64,000 nucleotides of DNA. It comes from Candidatus Thiodictyon syntrophicum. Its GTDB lineage: Bacteria; Pseudomonadota; Gammaproteobacteria; Chromatiales; Chromatiaceae. This document shows, piece after piece, positions 38,001-47,900 of the stretch. The number at the start of each line of letters is the position of its first letter. Position 1 is the first letter of the stretch. The position numbers were made by a program, and so were the translations under genes. The notes beneath the pieces are model-generated. The model was not told the origin of the DNA and ran no database searches. It worked only from the letters and a program-made list of their open reading frames with translations. Where the stretch lies: NCBI RefSeq assembly GCF_002813775.1, contig NZ_CP020370.1:3559501-3623500 (forward strand), written 5' to 3'.

Positions 38001-38978
38001 ACCGGCCTGGTCCAGGTACTGGAGGAACGTGGCGACAGCGGTTTGCTGGCCCGCTATACCTATGGCCTGAGCCGCCTGACGCAGGACCGGGCCGGCGCAC
38101 TCAGTCACTACCACCCCGACGGCCTGGGCAGCATCCGCGCCCTGACCGACGCCTACGGGGCGCTGACCGATACCTATGTCTACGATGGCTACGGTAACGA
38201 GATCGCCAGTACGGGCTCGACCGAGAACCCCTACCGTTTCGCGGGCGAGCCGTTTGATCCGAATCTGGGCTTCTACTACCTGCGTGCGCGCTATTATGAC
38301 CCGGCGACCGGGCGGTTCATCTCGATGGACCCGGCGGCCGGCGATCCACAGAGCCCGCAGAGCCTGCACCGGTATCTGTACGCCAACGACAACCCGATCA
38401 ACTTCGTTGACCCGACCGGGCAGTTCACCCTGATCGAGATCAATATCAGCATTTCCATCCAGAGTACGATCCAGTCCGCCTACACCAGCAACCTGGTGAA
38501 GTTCTTCTTCACCGCGGCCAAGATCGCCTTCTGTACGATTGAACCGGCATACCGGATGCAGGACATCGGGCTGGATATGATGTTCAAGGGGCTGCCCGGC
38601 GGGGAGTTGCTGATCGAGCAATCGCGAGACCAGATTGCCGCGGGATACAAGGCGATCGGCCAGGCAGCGCAACAGGTCTATATCGACACCTTTAACGATG
38701 TCGTCGACTTCAAGATCGAGTTCAAGGGCGTCCTGAAAGATGTCTACGACTGGGCCAGCGGGGACGGCGACATCTCCTCCTTGGTGCCGATTCCCGATGA
38801 GGTCGCTAAGGTAATGGAGTTCTACGATGAACTGTCCGGTTGGTTCGACAAGTTCGAGAATGCCTACCGGAAGGTAAAGGATGGCTACGGTGCAGCAACG
38901 AGCGGCGATCCCTGCCAGCAATTCACCTTCCTGGAGGAGAATGCCGACACCATCCTGGGCCTCATGCCGGACTTCTGA
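32070..38978 (+). CDS. Secreted FG-GAP/RHS-repeat protein, 2302 aa
   Basis: I place the start at GTG 32070: GGAGGGGG lies 7 bases upstream and a signal peptide (YPALAILFLAVPLSVAA) follows. The frame itself is open from 31950. Order of domains: seven FG-GAP/VCBS repeats with Ca-loop motifs such as DLDGDGDLD (residues about 48-375); three to four Ig-like domains (387-740); an RHS entry module with PVSVTRTYDSR (845-900); about 35 YD repeats (1057-2007); the RHS core YYLRARYYDPATGRFISMDP and YLYANDNPINFVDPTG (2068-2117); and a 185-residue C-terminal region of unknown fold. RHS proteins form a hollow shell around a C-terminal effector. Here no immunity gene follows: the next gene begins 15 bases later and encodes a PKD giant. 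Confidence 0.9.
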   Translation: MDTRLRSCWRRLSYPALAILFLAVPLSVAAFEDQSPTRLPAAIDDSYVLAQGDVDHDGDADLIVGNGGSPLMLLNDAANGGDGAFTASAGLPALDSRTLGVVLADLDGDGDLDLFLANASGQDRLLINNGTGAYLDATASRLPPDADIGTAAVAADLDDDDDLDLVVANRGTRNRLLFNDGSGHFTDLSDGRLAADTDPTTSVAVADINGDGAVDLFFANDDAQNRLHRNNGLGFFSDATAGSLPTVISESLGAFFADLDGDGDADLVLANGSAGPAVLLNNGGLFTNESAARLPAGAQYAIGVAVGDIDFNGSIDLVIANAGQDDLLLNNGSGTFSASTLPADLRRSFAALLVDADRDFDLDLVLATPAGQNRFLVNDLAFPRIRLSWAPTYVEVTDPVTFAVEVFDEDGVAATEMKIRKPDTSEETLSLSGGSASFVPTLAGVHLATVTAQDSLGNVGTRSVPFTVLVQDTTAPSVTTTVTPTAILVGQSVQIQVAATDNRGVMDRRLEVGGVPVPLDTTGRATYVAVATGLQTAIGYAADAAGNEGTASATFTVSPDTVAPTVALSLSAGTVDLLNPVTITASATDNVAVSGLTLTVTGPTDPGGTVLRLDAAGQASYTPYVPGTHTVTARATDPAGNLTTRTASFEAVGTPDTTPPTVTLTVAPRTVVIGNTVTITVAATDAVAVATRGLTVNGTPLPLNAAGTATYLPPLIGTYTAVARVTDPTGNETVETTSFRAIDPASDNTPPTVSITAPTDSAEVSGTVTITGTADDPTLVQYSLAFAPLESSTFTTFATGDAAVVGATLGTLDTSLLQNGYYQVRLAASDANGRTASVTTLINVVGQLKLGVFTVSFQDKTIPVGKLPVSVTRTYDSRKRGTVGDFGYGWSVELSRAELVANRIGGTAWEQVSLGGFIPSYQLVPTQPHFVTIRLGDNKEVKFSARPDPQTRQLYPFTTYGPTGMRYEPVGDSDVGTLTPSGKDPLWFLGDEILDEDFDVYNPSGFSYRAPDGYQYNFTSTQQASVRYKLTSVIDPSGLRIDITPSGFTRSDGLGVTFVRDGQNRITSITDAAGRTVTYQYDSAGNLAAVIDAENNRAEIAYNAQHYLTEIRDPAGNPVQRNEYDDDGRLTAITDAAGNRIAMEYDLDANTQITRDRRNNPTIHRYDNAGNVVAETRFPSVNGVVQAAVTLRQFDANQQVTRETLPDGTVNTFEYDRFGNVTREVKDLGGLNLTTTSTYNTSGKLLTQQDARGNTASFTYDLQGHRDSATDHEGKITLYAYSAGRLAKQTDPTGDYTLFEYDGVGNLVAEARWNGNQTVNTSDDTLVRRTEYDYDTVGNKLAETVLVDVGGAFEDATTSFTYDKNARVLTETDPVGNVKRFVYDRVGQRTAEIDALGNRTAYTHDALGNLIRVDYPDGGFKLIGYDADGNRNAVTDENGHTVRYTFDALNRAIAIQFPDATLPDGGTQTSSRVNLYDAVGNLIGEIDELGNRTDHQYDRVGRRIATQQPEVFNAATGAMVRPMTAYGYDGNGNRTTVMDANGHRTDYVFDKENRPVQTQFADGRSTSRGYDALGRETSRTDAAGQTTRFSYDALGRQTKVSLPPTTVGNPRPETLFTYNELGKVLTQTDANGHQTSFTYDLAGNRLSHTLPGLETETFGYDAANRMVSHTDFNGVTTGFVYDAMGRRVRENYPGGTHTDTAWFPGGQRLSVTDATGTTSFVYDERDRLVRRTDADGLTITYGYTATGKVGTVTTASGATTYTYDALDRLSSVTDPDGNAATHGYDLVGNLADVDHANGTRTHYSYNSRNQLTAVEQFEIGGNRFAMQAYTLDANGLRTRIDELSMGNAVNFVYDGNARLVRETRLGSTPYDIQYAYDPVGNRIRMDRNGVVTTYVYDSNDRLNSSGAGVYSYDDNGNLTRVAAGTQVTTLAYDANNRLVRSVGPAGTNNYGYDADGNRILKSGAGGQVRYLLDIRNNTGLVQVLEERGDSGLLARYTYGLSRLTQDRAGALSHYHPDGLGSIRALTDAYGALTDTYVYDGYGNEIASTGSTENPYRFAGEPFDPNLGFYYLRARYYDPATGRFISMDPAAGDPQSPQSLHRYLYANDNPINFVDPTGQFTLIEINISISIQSTIQSAYTSNLVKFFFTAAKIAFCTIEPAYRMQDIGLDMMFKGLPGGELLIEQSRDQIAAGYKAIGQAAQQVYIDTFNDVVDFKIEFKGVLKDVYDWASGDGDISSLVPIPDEVAKVMEFYDELSGWFDKFENAYRKVKDGYGAATSGDPCQQFTFLEENADTILGLMPDF

Positions 38979-38993
38979 TCGGGGTGCGCAGAG

Positions 38994-41900
38994 ATGAACA
39001 TCCGCAGGCACGTAAGCCAACTGATCGCCCCAACAACGGCATCGGACGGTTCTGGCAGGCACGACGGGGGTGGCCAAATGATTCGGCAGACGGAATCGCG
39101 GCAGGCGCGGGGTTTTACTAAACCGGTAGATCCGTCTCCAGCGTCGGACCGGCGCGCACCGGTCTGGCGGGCGCTGGGATTGCTGGCATTCGGCTGGTTG
39201 GGCGCGGTGAGCGGCGGGGGGGCACTGGCAGCCACCTCCACCATCGGTGGCGCCGACGGCAGTTTCGAGACCGGACTGACCGGCACCGTGACTGCCGGTG
39301 TGGTCAGGCTGGTGCCGCGCGTCGGTGTCTTGACCCCGACCCAGGGCGTCCAGGCCTTGCTGATGACCACGGAGCCGGATTCGGGCTCGCAACCCGCGGA
39401 TGCGAATCAGGCCAGCCTGCGGATCGAGAATTTCGCGATCCCGGCCGGCACCGGGAGCCTGCGGCTCGATTACAGCTTTCTCACCGACGAGACAGTCCCC
39501 AGCCGCACGAATGATCGGTTCACCGTCACACTGGTACTGATCAGCGCCGGGGGTCAGGAAACCCTGCTCGCCCAGGACACCTTTGATTCCTTCTACCCTG
39601 CACCCTGGACCGGCTACACGCAGCAGACCGGCTTGCGCAAACTGGTTGCTGACGTCTCGGCCCATGCCGGTACAACGGGCCGCTTCACCCTGGAACTTCG
39701 CGTCAAGGACACCGGTGACGGCCGCGCCGATTCGGCGGTCTTCGTGGACAATCTGCTCTTCGCCAATGCCGGAGAGCCCGTCGCCAAGGTCGCTACGCCC
39801 TATCTGCACGTCCCGCTCGGCCAAGAGGTCGGACTGGATGGATCGGGTTCGAGCGATAACGGCAGCATCACCGAGTACCGGTGGGACCTGGGGAATGGTT
39901 GGTCCGGTATCGGACCGATCATCCCATACACCTACACGGAAGAAGGCGTCCATCGGGCGCGACTGCAAGTCAAGGACGATGCAGGAAACACCAGTACCCA
40001 GGACGTGACCATCATCGTCGGGGACCTGAACCACGGCCCCACCATCGTCACCGCCCCCGTCACCGCCGCCGCCCAGAACGTCGCTTACCGCTATCAGGTC
40101 CGCGCCGATGACCCCGAGTTGGTCTATGGCGATGTGCTGTCCTACGCATTGGTCGCGGGACCGGCCAGTATGACCATCGACCCCGCGTCGGGACTCATCG
40201 CCTGGGTGCCGACCGAGACCGATCCGCGCAAATCCGCTGTCACCGTGCGCGTCACGGACAGCGAGGGGCTGTTCACCACCCAGAATTTCTCCGTAACCAT
40301 CGGTCCGGAGAGCTATGTCATCGCGACCCAGGACAACGGCTGGGTCTACTATTCGCGCAGTTTCGGCGACGGCACCTGGACCCCGCCCAAGCTGATCGAT
40401 GACCTGGGCGAAAATACCCGCGGTGTGGCCATTGCGGACTTCGACGGCGATGGCGACTTCGACTTCGTGTCCGGCCACTACATCTCCAGCACCGTGCTTG
40501 GACTCGATTATTACGAGCGCCAAGGCAATCTGTTCCAGCCCCCGGTCACCATCGGTACCATCGGTGATTCCGCATTCAGCGCGGGTAGTTGGCTGGAAGA
40601 CCTGGCGGCGGAGGACTTCGACAATGACGGTGCCATGGACTTCGCGGTCAATGGCGACAGCGCCCATACCTGGGTCTTCATGAACCGGGGTCGCCTGCAG
40701 TTTGAGGCGACACGGCTGCTCCGGACAGACTTCGAGGACGGCGCTGCTGACGGCTGGGCCTCAGCGGTGGGCGGTACCACCGTGTCCGTTGACGCAGGCA
40801 CATCCAATCCGGTCTCGGGCAGTACCAAATCACTCAGGATTGCCGCGACCGTCAATAACAACCGGCTCTCTGCGCGCTTGAACGCCAGCGGGTGGGACCT
40901 GGCTGCCGGACCGACCCTGCGCTTCGCTTACAAGGTCCCCGCGGGCGTGCCGGTCGGAGTCTATGTCTATGTCAACGGCAAGGGCTGGCTCTACCTTGGC
41001 GGCAGCCCCACGGCTATCCCGGACGCATCGACCCCCAACGACGTCATCGATCTGATCGCCGACGGCACCTGGCGCACGCTGGAACTGGATCTCTACCATG
41101 CGGTGAAAGACATCTGGGCGGATGCGCGCGGACCCATTACCCAAGTCCTGTTCTGGACCAAAGATAATGCCCAGAATGGCCAAGCCTTCTGGATCGACGA
41201 CTTTGAGACCGTGGGGCGTCAGTATATCTCCGGCTTCGAGATGCGCCGGTTGCCCAGCACCGGCGGCAACGGGCGAGGGATGGATGCGGGCGACGTGAAC
41301 GGCGACGGTGACCAGGATTTGGTGCGGGCACGCTACAGCGACGGCTTGATCTATCTCTACACCAACGACGGGAAGGCTAACTTCACCCCGTCGAGCGCCG
41401 GTGTCGCCGACCCGGGGAACGATCCCTACGGTGTACTTATGGCGGACTTCGACAACGACGCTGCGACCGATATCATCGCCAACTACGCCAGCAATGGCGA
41501 CAGCTCTTTCTTTAAGGGCAACCGCAGCGGCAGTTTCCTGTCCGGGATCGCGATCCCCTCGCTGGACACCGGTACCTACGCATCGTTCGGCGCCTACGAC
41601 TTCAATAACGACGGCAACCAGGATGTCGTTGCCGCCAATTATACGTCGCGCCAGATGCTCTACTACCCGGGCAATGGCAACGCCACCTTCGCCTCGCCGG
41701 TCGTCATCGGCAACACGGCAAGCAACGCTCTGGCAATTGCCGCGCCCGCCGGTCGTGTGATCGGCCAGCCCTTCGCGGCTGTGCAGGCCGACACCGAGGC
41801 CATTGCCGTCGACGGAACCGTCAACTTCGATGCCTCGGCATCTTTTGACGATGGTGTGATCGCAGAGTACCGATGGGACTTCGGTGACGGCACCACGGCA

Positions 41901-44900
41901 ACCGGCGTGGCGCCCAGTCACACCTACACCCGGGAAGGCGACTTCACGGTGATCGTCACTGCCGTCGATAACGAGGCCAAGATCGACCGCCGCCCCATCC
42001 ACGTCAAGGTCACCGGTGCCCCCCCGGTCGCGGTAGCGGGCGACTACGCGCTTGAAGAGGGCAGCGCCCTGAACGGCAAGTGGCATGGGTTCCTGAATGG
42101 CGGCGGATCGACCGACGACAGCGTGATCGTGCTCTACGAGTGGGATCTCGACGCATCCGACGGTTTGGACCCGCAGCCAATGGGCCAGACCCCGTCGGTT
42201 TCATACACCGCACCAGGCCACTACACTGTCACCCTAAGGGTCACCGACAGCGTCGGCCAAACAGCAACCGGCACGGGCACGGTGACTGTCAGTGCCGCTG
42301 GCCAGCCCAGGGCCGCCCTGACCGGACCGGGGGCGCTCGACGAGACCGCGGCCAGCCAGGGCGATTGGACCGGATGGTATGACGCGGCCGGCTCCTCCGA
42401 CGATCTGAGCATTGCCGCCTATACCGTTGCCTGGGGCGACGGCACGACCTTCAGCATTGCGCCACTGGCGGACGACTTCGATGACGGTAATTTTACCGGC
42501 TGGACCGTCAATGGCGGCAGTTGGAGTGTCGTCAATGGGGTGGTTCAGCAGTCTGACCTGGGGGAGAATTGGCGCTGGCTGCAAGACCTGACCCGAAGCT
42601 ACCGTGACTTCATGCTGGAAGTGGATTTCCGGGGCATCGAGGGCCCGAGCGACGGCTATGTCGGCATCGCGTTCCGCAATGCCAACGGTGCCGGCAGCAC
42701 CGATAGCTTCCTGCTCTATTCCCGCGCCAGTTGGAATCTTTGGAGCTTCTACGATTGGAGCACCAATACCACGCTCGGCCAAGGTGGTTCGGGGTGGGAC
42801 TTCAATACCTGGTATCACCTGAAGCTCGTCGTCGTCGGCGACCGGGTGCGCCTGTGGGTCACGCCCCAAGGGCAGCCGGAGTCGGTCAATCCGATACTGG
42901 ATATGTCCAACGCCGCGCATCCGCGGGGCGGCATCGGACTGCTCTCCTGGGGCCAGCAAACCTATTTCGATAACGTCAAGGTTACGCCGCTGGACGCAAA
43001 CTGGACCTGGAGCGGCGCCGGACTACACGACCTGGCGCATACCTTTGGCACGGTTGGTGAGTACGGTATCGGCCTGACCACCACCGACCATGCGGGCCAG
43101 CAAGCCCTGTTCACCCTGCCCGTCTCGGTCAGCTCCGGCGCGGCGCCAGTTGCCAGCGCGGGCGGCCCCTATGTGCTCGGCGAGCGCGACGCCTGGGACG
43201 GCCGCTGGGATTTCATCGCCAATTTCACGGCGTCCACGGATGACACCGCCATCGAACGCTTCCGCATCGACTTCGGCGATGGCACCAGCTATACGACGAG
43301 TGCCGCAAGCGGTGCCGCGACCGGCTATTTTATGACCGGCACGGACCTGTACGGCTACGCTGTGCCAAACGCCACATTGCAACGGATCATCGCGACTGAG
43401 GATGGTACCAAGGTCGATCTCGTCAATCTCGCCACCATGCAGATCATCGCGTCCACCACACTCAATCGCCTGCAGAGTTGGAATGGCGTGTCCCCCGGCG
43501 ACGGGGTCTTTTTCAAGGTCAAGGCCAGCAAGCCGGTGGTTGCCTATCTGACCAACCTCGCAAACCATTCCGCCTTCATGCCGTCGCTCGATGGCCAACC
43601 GGTCGGCAAGGAGTTTGTCATCCATCGGGATGTCAACCAGGGATTCTATGTCTTCGCCTATGAAGACGCCCGGGTGAGTTTCTATGCGACCAACGGCACC
43701 TTGGCGGCCGAGCGCTATGTCCATGCCGGAACCTACTGGTCGACCGGCAGCCCGCTCGGCGACACCACCTACCGGGTGCTCTCCACCGGCCGTATCGCCA
43801 TGCAGACCGACGGCGCCAACGGCTACACGACGGTACCGTCGGACAACGGCAGTCCGGTGGGTCGGCTCTTTTATGGCGCGACCTATACCCACTCCACTGC
43901 GGCCTTTGCCGTGTTTGCCTATGACCTCCCCGCCAATGTGCAGGTGTATGACCTGGACAGCGGTGCGCTGCTGTATAACAAGTTGCTCACGGAGGAGATG
44001 TGGTACCAGAACGAGGTCGGCACCCGCCGCATCCGCGTGGTCAGCGACGCCGATATGGAGCTATGGGCGGGCGGCACCGAGTACAGCACCGGCATCGTCG
44101 ATCTGGGCGACGATATCTCGGAGACGACGGGCCGCAATGGTACCGAGTTTGTGCTCCATGAACTGCGCGACGGCATCGTCATCTTCTCGCCGAACGAGGG
44201 GACGACCATCGACATCGATGGCGGACTGTTGAACCGCACGCTGCACCGCGATGGCTACCTGCTGCTCACACCGAGCGACCTGCAGCCGCTCGACGTGCAT
44301 CGCATCACCGCGAGCAAACCGGTCGTGATCCAGACGCTGGGCCGTGCCAATGCATTCAACGACCTGGGCACCTATCTGGGCGGGGTCTCGGCACGCAACT
44401 GGTACAAGGCACCGGGAACCTATACCCTCAGCCTTACCGCGATCGACCGCGCCGGGCAAGAGAGTGCGCCCGCGACCACGACGGTGCAGGTCACCCAGGG
44501 CGATCCGCCGGTGCCCGTCATCGTGGCCCCGCCCGAGGCCGGCGAGGCAGTCGCCCATGGCGGACGCTGGCCCGTCCACTTCGACGCCACCGCGTCGACC
44601 GACGATTCCGAGATCATCCGCTACGAGTGGACCTTTGGCGACGGCGACAGCGCGACCGGTGCGGTGGTGGACCATGACTATGACGCCGTTGGCGAGTATG
44701 AGGTCACGCTGACCACGACCGACCGCGCCGGCCAGCGCACAAGCACGACTTGGACCGTGAATGTCACGCAAGGATCGCCGCCGGTCGCGGATACGGGCGG
44801 ACCCTATACCTTCGGAGAAGAATCGGCCAGCTATGGGGTCTGGACGGCCCCCATCGACGCGACCGGCTCAACCGATGACGCGGCGATCTACGACTATCTC

Positions 44901-47900
44901 TGGACGCTCGATCCGATCACACTTGGTGGTCTCGGGGGCGCCGAGATCGATAGCGCCATCTGGCAATACCAAAACGTCACCGTCAGTGGCGGTGTTGCAA
45001 CCGTGTCACCCACCAGCAGTTGGGGCAGCACCTATCTGGTGACCAATCAGGCCTATCGCCGTGGACCCGGAACCCGCTTTACCGCGGTTATCAGGTCGAA
45101 CAACACCGGCGAGAACCTGATGTGGGGCCTGAAGAACCTTGGCGCCAACGCCTCCTATACCCAATTCCCCTATGCGATCTATTTCGCTGGCGGCACCTTC
45201 CACATCTATGAAAATGGCACGAGCCGCGGCTCCTTCGGTAGCTATAACAGGAACCAGGACTACGAGGTCCGGATCGATCTCAAGCAGCCCGCGGGCGCCA
45301 TCTATTACGTCCGGGTGCTCGGCGCGGCGGACTGGACCAAGTTGTACGAGTCGTCGAACGCCTCCGACCCCTACCTGCGGGTTGGACTGACCGGCTACAG
45401 CGGAATCTTTCAAGCCAGTCGGTTCGTGGTTCAACAGACCGACGAGCGGCCCATCACCAGCCTCTCCTTCAAACAGCCGGGGGTCTATAACCTGACGCTG
45501 CGGGTGCGCGACAACGCGCTGCAAGAGGGTATCGAGACCACCACGCTGACGATCAGCGACGGCGCCGCTCCAGTCGCCAAGGCCGGCGGCAGCTACCAGA
45601 CCGAGGTGGGGTCTATGCTCACCCTCAACGGCAGCGCCTCCACTGACGACGTTGCGATCCAATCCTTTGACTGGGTATTCGGCGACAGCACCGTCGGTCC
45701 AGCCGTCCTGCCCTACACCGGCAAGGGGGCGCGGACACAGCACGTCTACCGTGAGGAAGGGACCTACACCGCAGAGCTCACCGTGACGGACAACACGGGC
45801 AAGCGCGCGACCGATACGGCTGAGGTAACGGTCGTCACCGGCGCTGCTCCGGTCGCCGACGCGGGTGGCCCCTATGTGGGCGGCGTCAACGGACCGCCCG
45901 TCTATTTCGACGGCACGGCATCGACCGATGACTTCGGCATCGTCGAGTACCGTTGGGACCTCGATTCGTCCGTTGACCGGGACGGCGATGGCAATCCGAC
46001 GAACGACATCGACGCGGTGGGACCGCGGCCCATCTACAGCTATCCCTACGCAACTGGCTTGGTCGGTTTGTTGGATGATTTCCAGGCGGCGCAAATCAAT
46101 TCCGGACTGTGGACGGTCGCGCGGGCGGTGCAGCAAAACGGGGTATTGACCGTGTCCGGCACCAACTCTTGGGCCAGCGGCTATGCCTTTGCGGTTCCCA
46201 TCAAACGCGACGGGCAGTCCATTCAGGGCCGCTTCCGGGTGCCCGCCGGGCAGGGCGAGAATGCGATGTGGGGGGTCAAGAATACCAGTACCGACTTCAG
46301 CTACACCCAGATGCCCCATGCGATCTACTTGGCCAACGGGCGCTTCAATGTCTATGAGGGGGGAAGCTACCGCGGGCAATTCCAGACATATTCCGAGGGT
46401 GTCTGGTACGATCTGCGCATCGACCTGAAGGGCACCGGTGCAACCTACTATTACCGGCAAACGGGGGCCGCGGGTTGGACGCAGATGTACGATTCTGCCT
46501 ATTCCTCCGAGGCCGCCTTGCGTATTGGCATGAGCCTCAACTCCGGCTCGGTGGAATTTGACGATGTGACGATCATTGGCGGCTCGGCTGACCCGATTCT
46601 CACGACCTTGACCGTCGAGGATGGCGCTGGCCAGACGGCGACGGCGACGGTACCCGTCTCGGTGGCGGTCAATCTGGCCCCGGACGTGATTACTGTACCC
46701 TGGGTTGCCGGCGACCTGCTGACCCCCCACGAGACCTACAACGGCAAGCAGATCCATCTGAAGGGTATCGTGCGCGACGGCAACCCGACGGAGTTCGAGT
46801 GGGACTTCGGCGACGGGACCAAATCCGGGCGCCTGCCGGTCACGAACCCCTATGACCTGTCGGTCACCCATACCTATCCGGACTCACCGGACAAGACGCC
46901 CTTCACGGCGACCCTGACCGTCTGGGATTCGGCGGGACTGAGCGGACAGGACCTCTACCGTGTCATCGTCAAGCGCAAGAACCTGACCGTCGAGATCAAT
47001 GTCGCCATCGACGAGGGCCTGTGGTTCCTGCACCAGCGCCAGACCCGCACCACCAGCGACGGCTACCCGTCCGGTTGGTGGCAAACCACCACCTATGCCG
47101 GCTACTATGCCAGCCCGACCGCCTCGGCGCTCCAAGCGTTTGAGATTAACGGCCATTTCGAACATGGCGACAACAGTACCAATCCCTACGCGGAAACGGT
47201 GGGCCGAGGTTTGAAATACCTGTTTACGCAAGTCAACAAGAACACGATCACCGCCCAGACCTATGGCGAGCCCGACACGAACGGCAATGGCATCGGTATT
47301 ACGGTAAGCAGCGGTAGACCAATTTACGAGGGCGGACCGGTGATGGATGCGATCGCCTCCAGCCGCACCCCCTTGGCCCGAACACTGACCGGCAGCGACC
47401 AAATCAAGCGCCGTAGCTATTACGACATCCTCACCGATATGGCCGACCAGTATGCCTGGGGTCAGTACGATAACGCATCGGTCGGCGGCGGATGGCGGTA
47501 CAACTGGAACGAGCATCCGGATAACTCGGCCGCCCAATGGGGCGCCATCGGGCTGCAAGCGGCGGAGGAGACCTTCGGCATCCCCTTACCGCCTTGGGTC
47601 AAGGAGCGCAATAACCTCTGGCTCAACTACAGCCACGATGGAACCGGCTTTGGCTATTCCGGCGCGGGCAACGGACCGGCGACGACGCCATCGGGGATGG
47701 TCCAACTCGCCTTCGACGACAAGTTGATGGATGATCCACGCTGGCAGATGGCCGAGGCCTACATCGCTGGCCAGTGGTCACGCACCGACACCGACAGCGT
47801 GATCTACGAGTGGTCTTGCAGCGTACCCAATGCCGGCACCGAAACCTGCCGCGACTACTATTCCATGTACGCACTCACCAAGGCGATGCGCCTGGCGCTG

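Noticed and set aside
38979-38993. Search for an immunity gene after the RHS protein
   Set aside because: Only 15 bases separate the RHS stop from the next large gene. No small frame with a ribosome site lies within or after it, and the lipoprotein at 50670 is too far away to be assigned this role.
37335-40667. A 1110-codon open frame on the minus strand across the RHS/PKD junction
   Set aside because: It is antisense to two clearly real genes, has no recognisable motifs, and is rich in Val/Ile/Gly/Asp as expected from complementary reading of PKD/RHS codons in GC-rich DNA.
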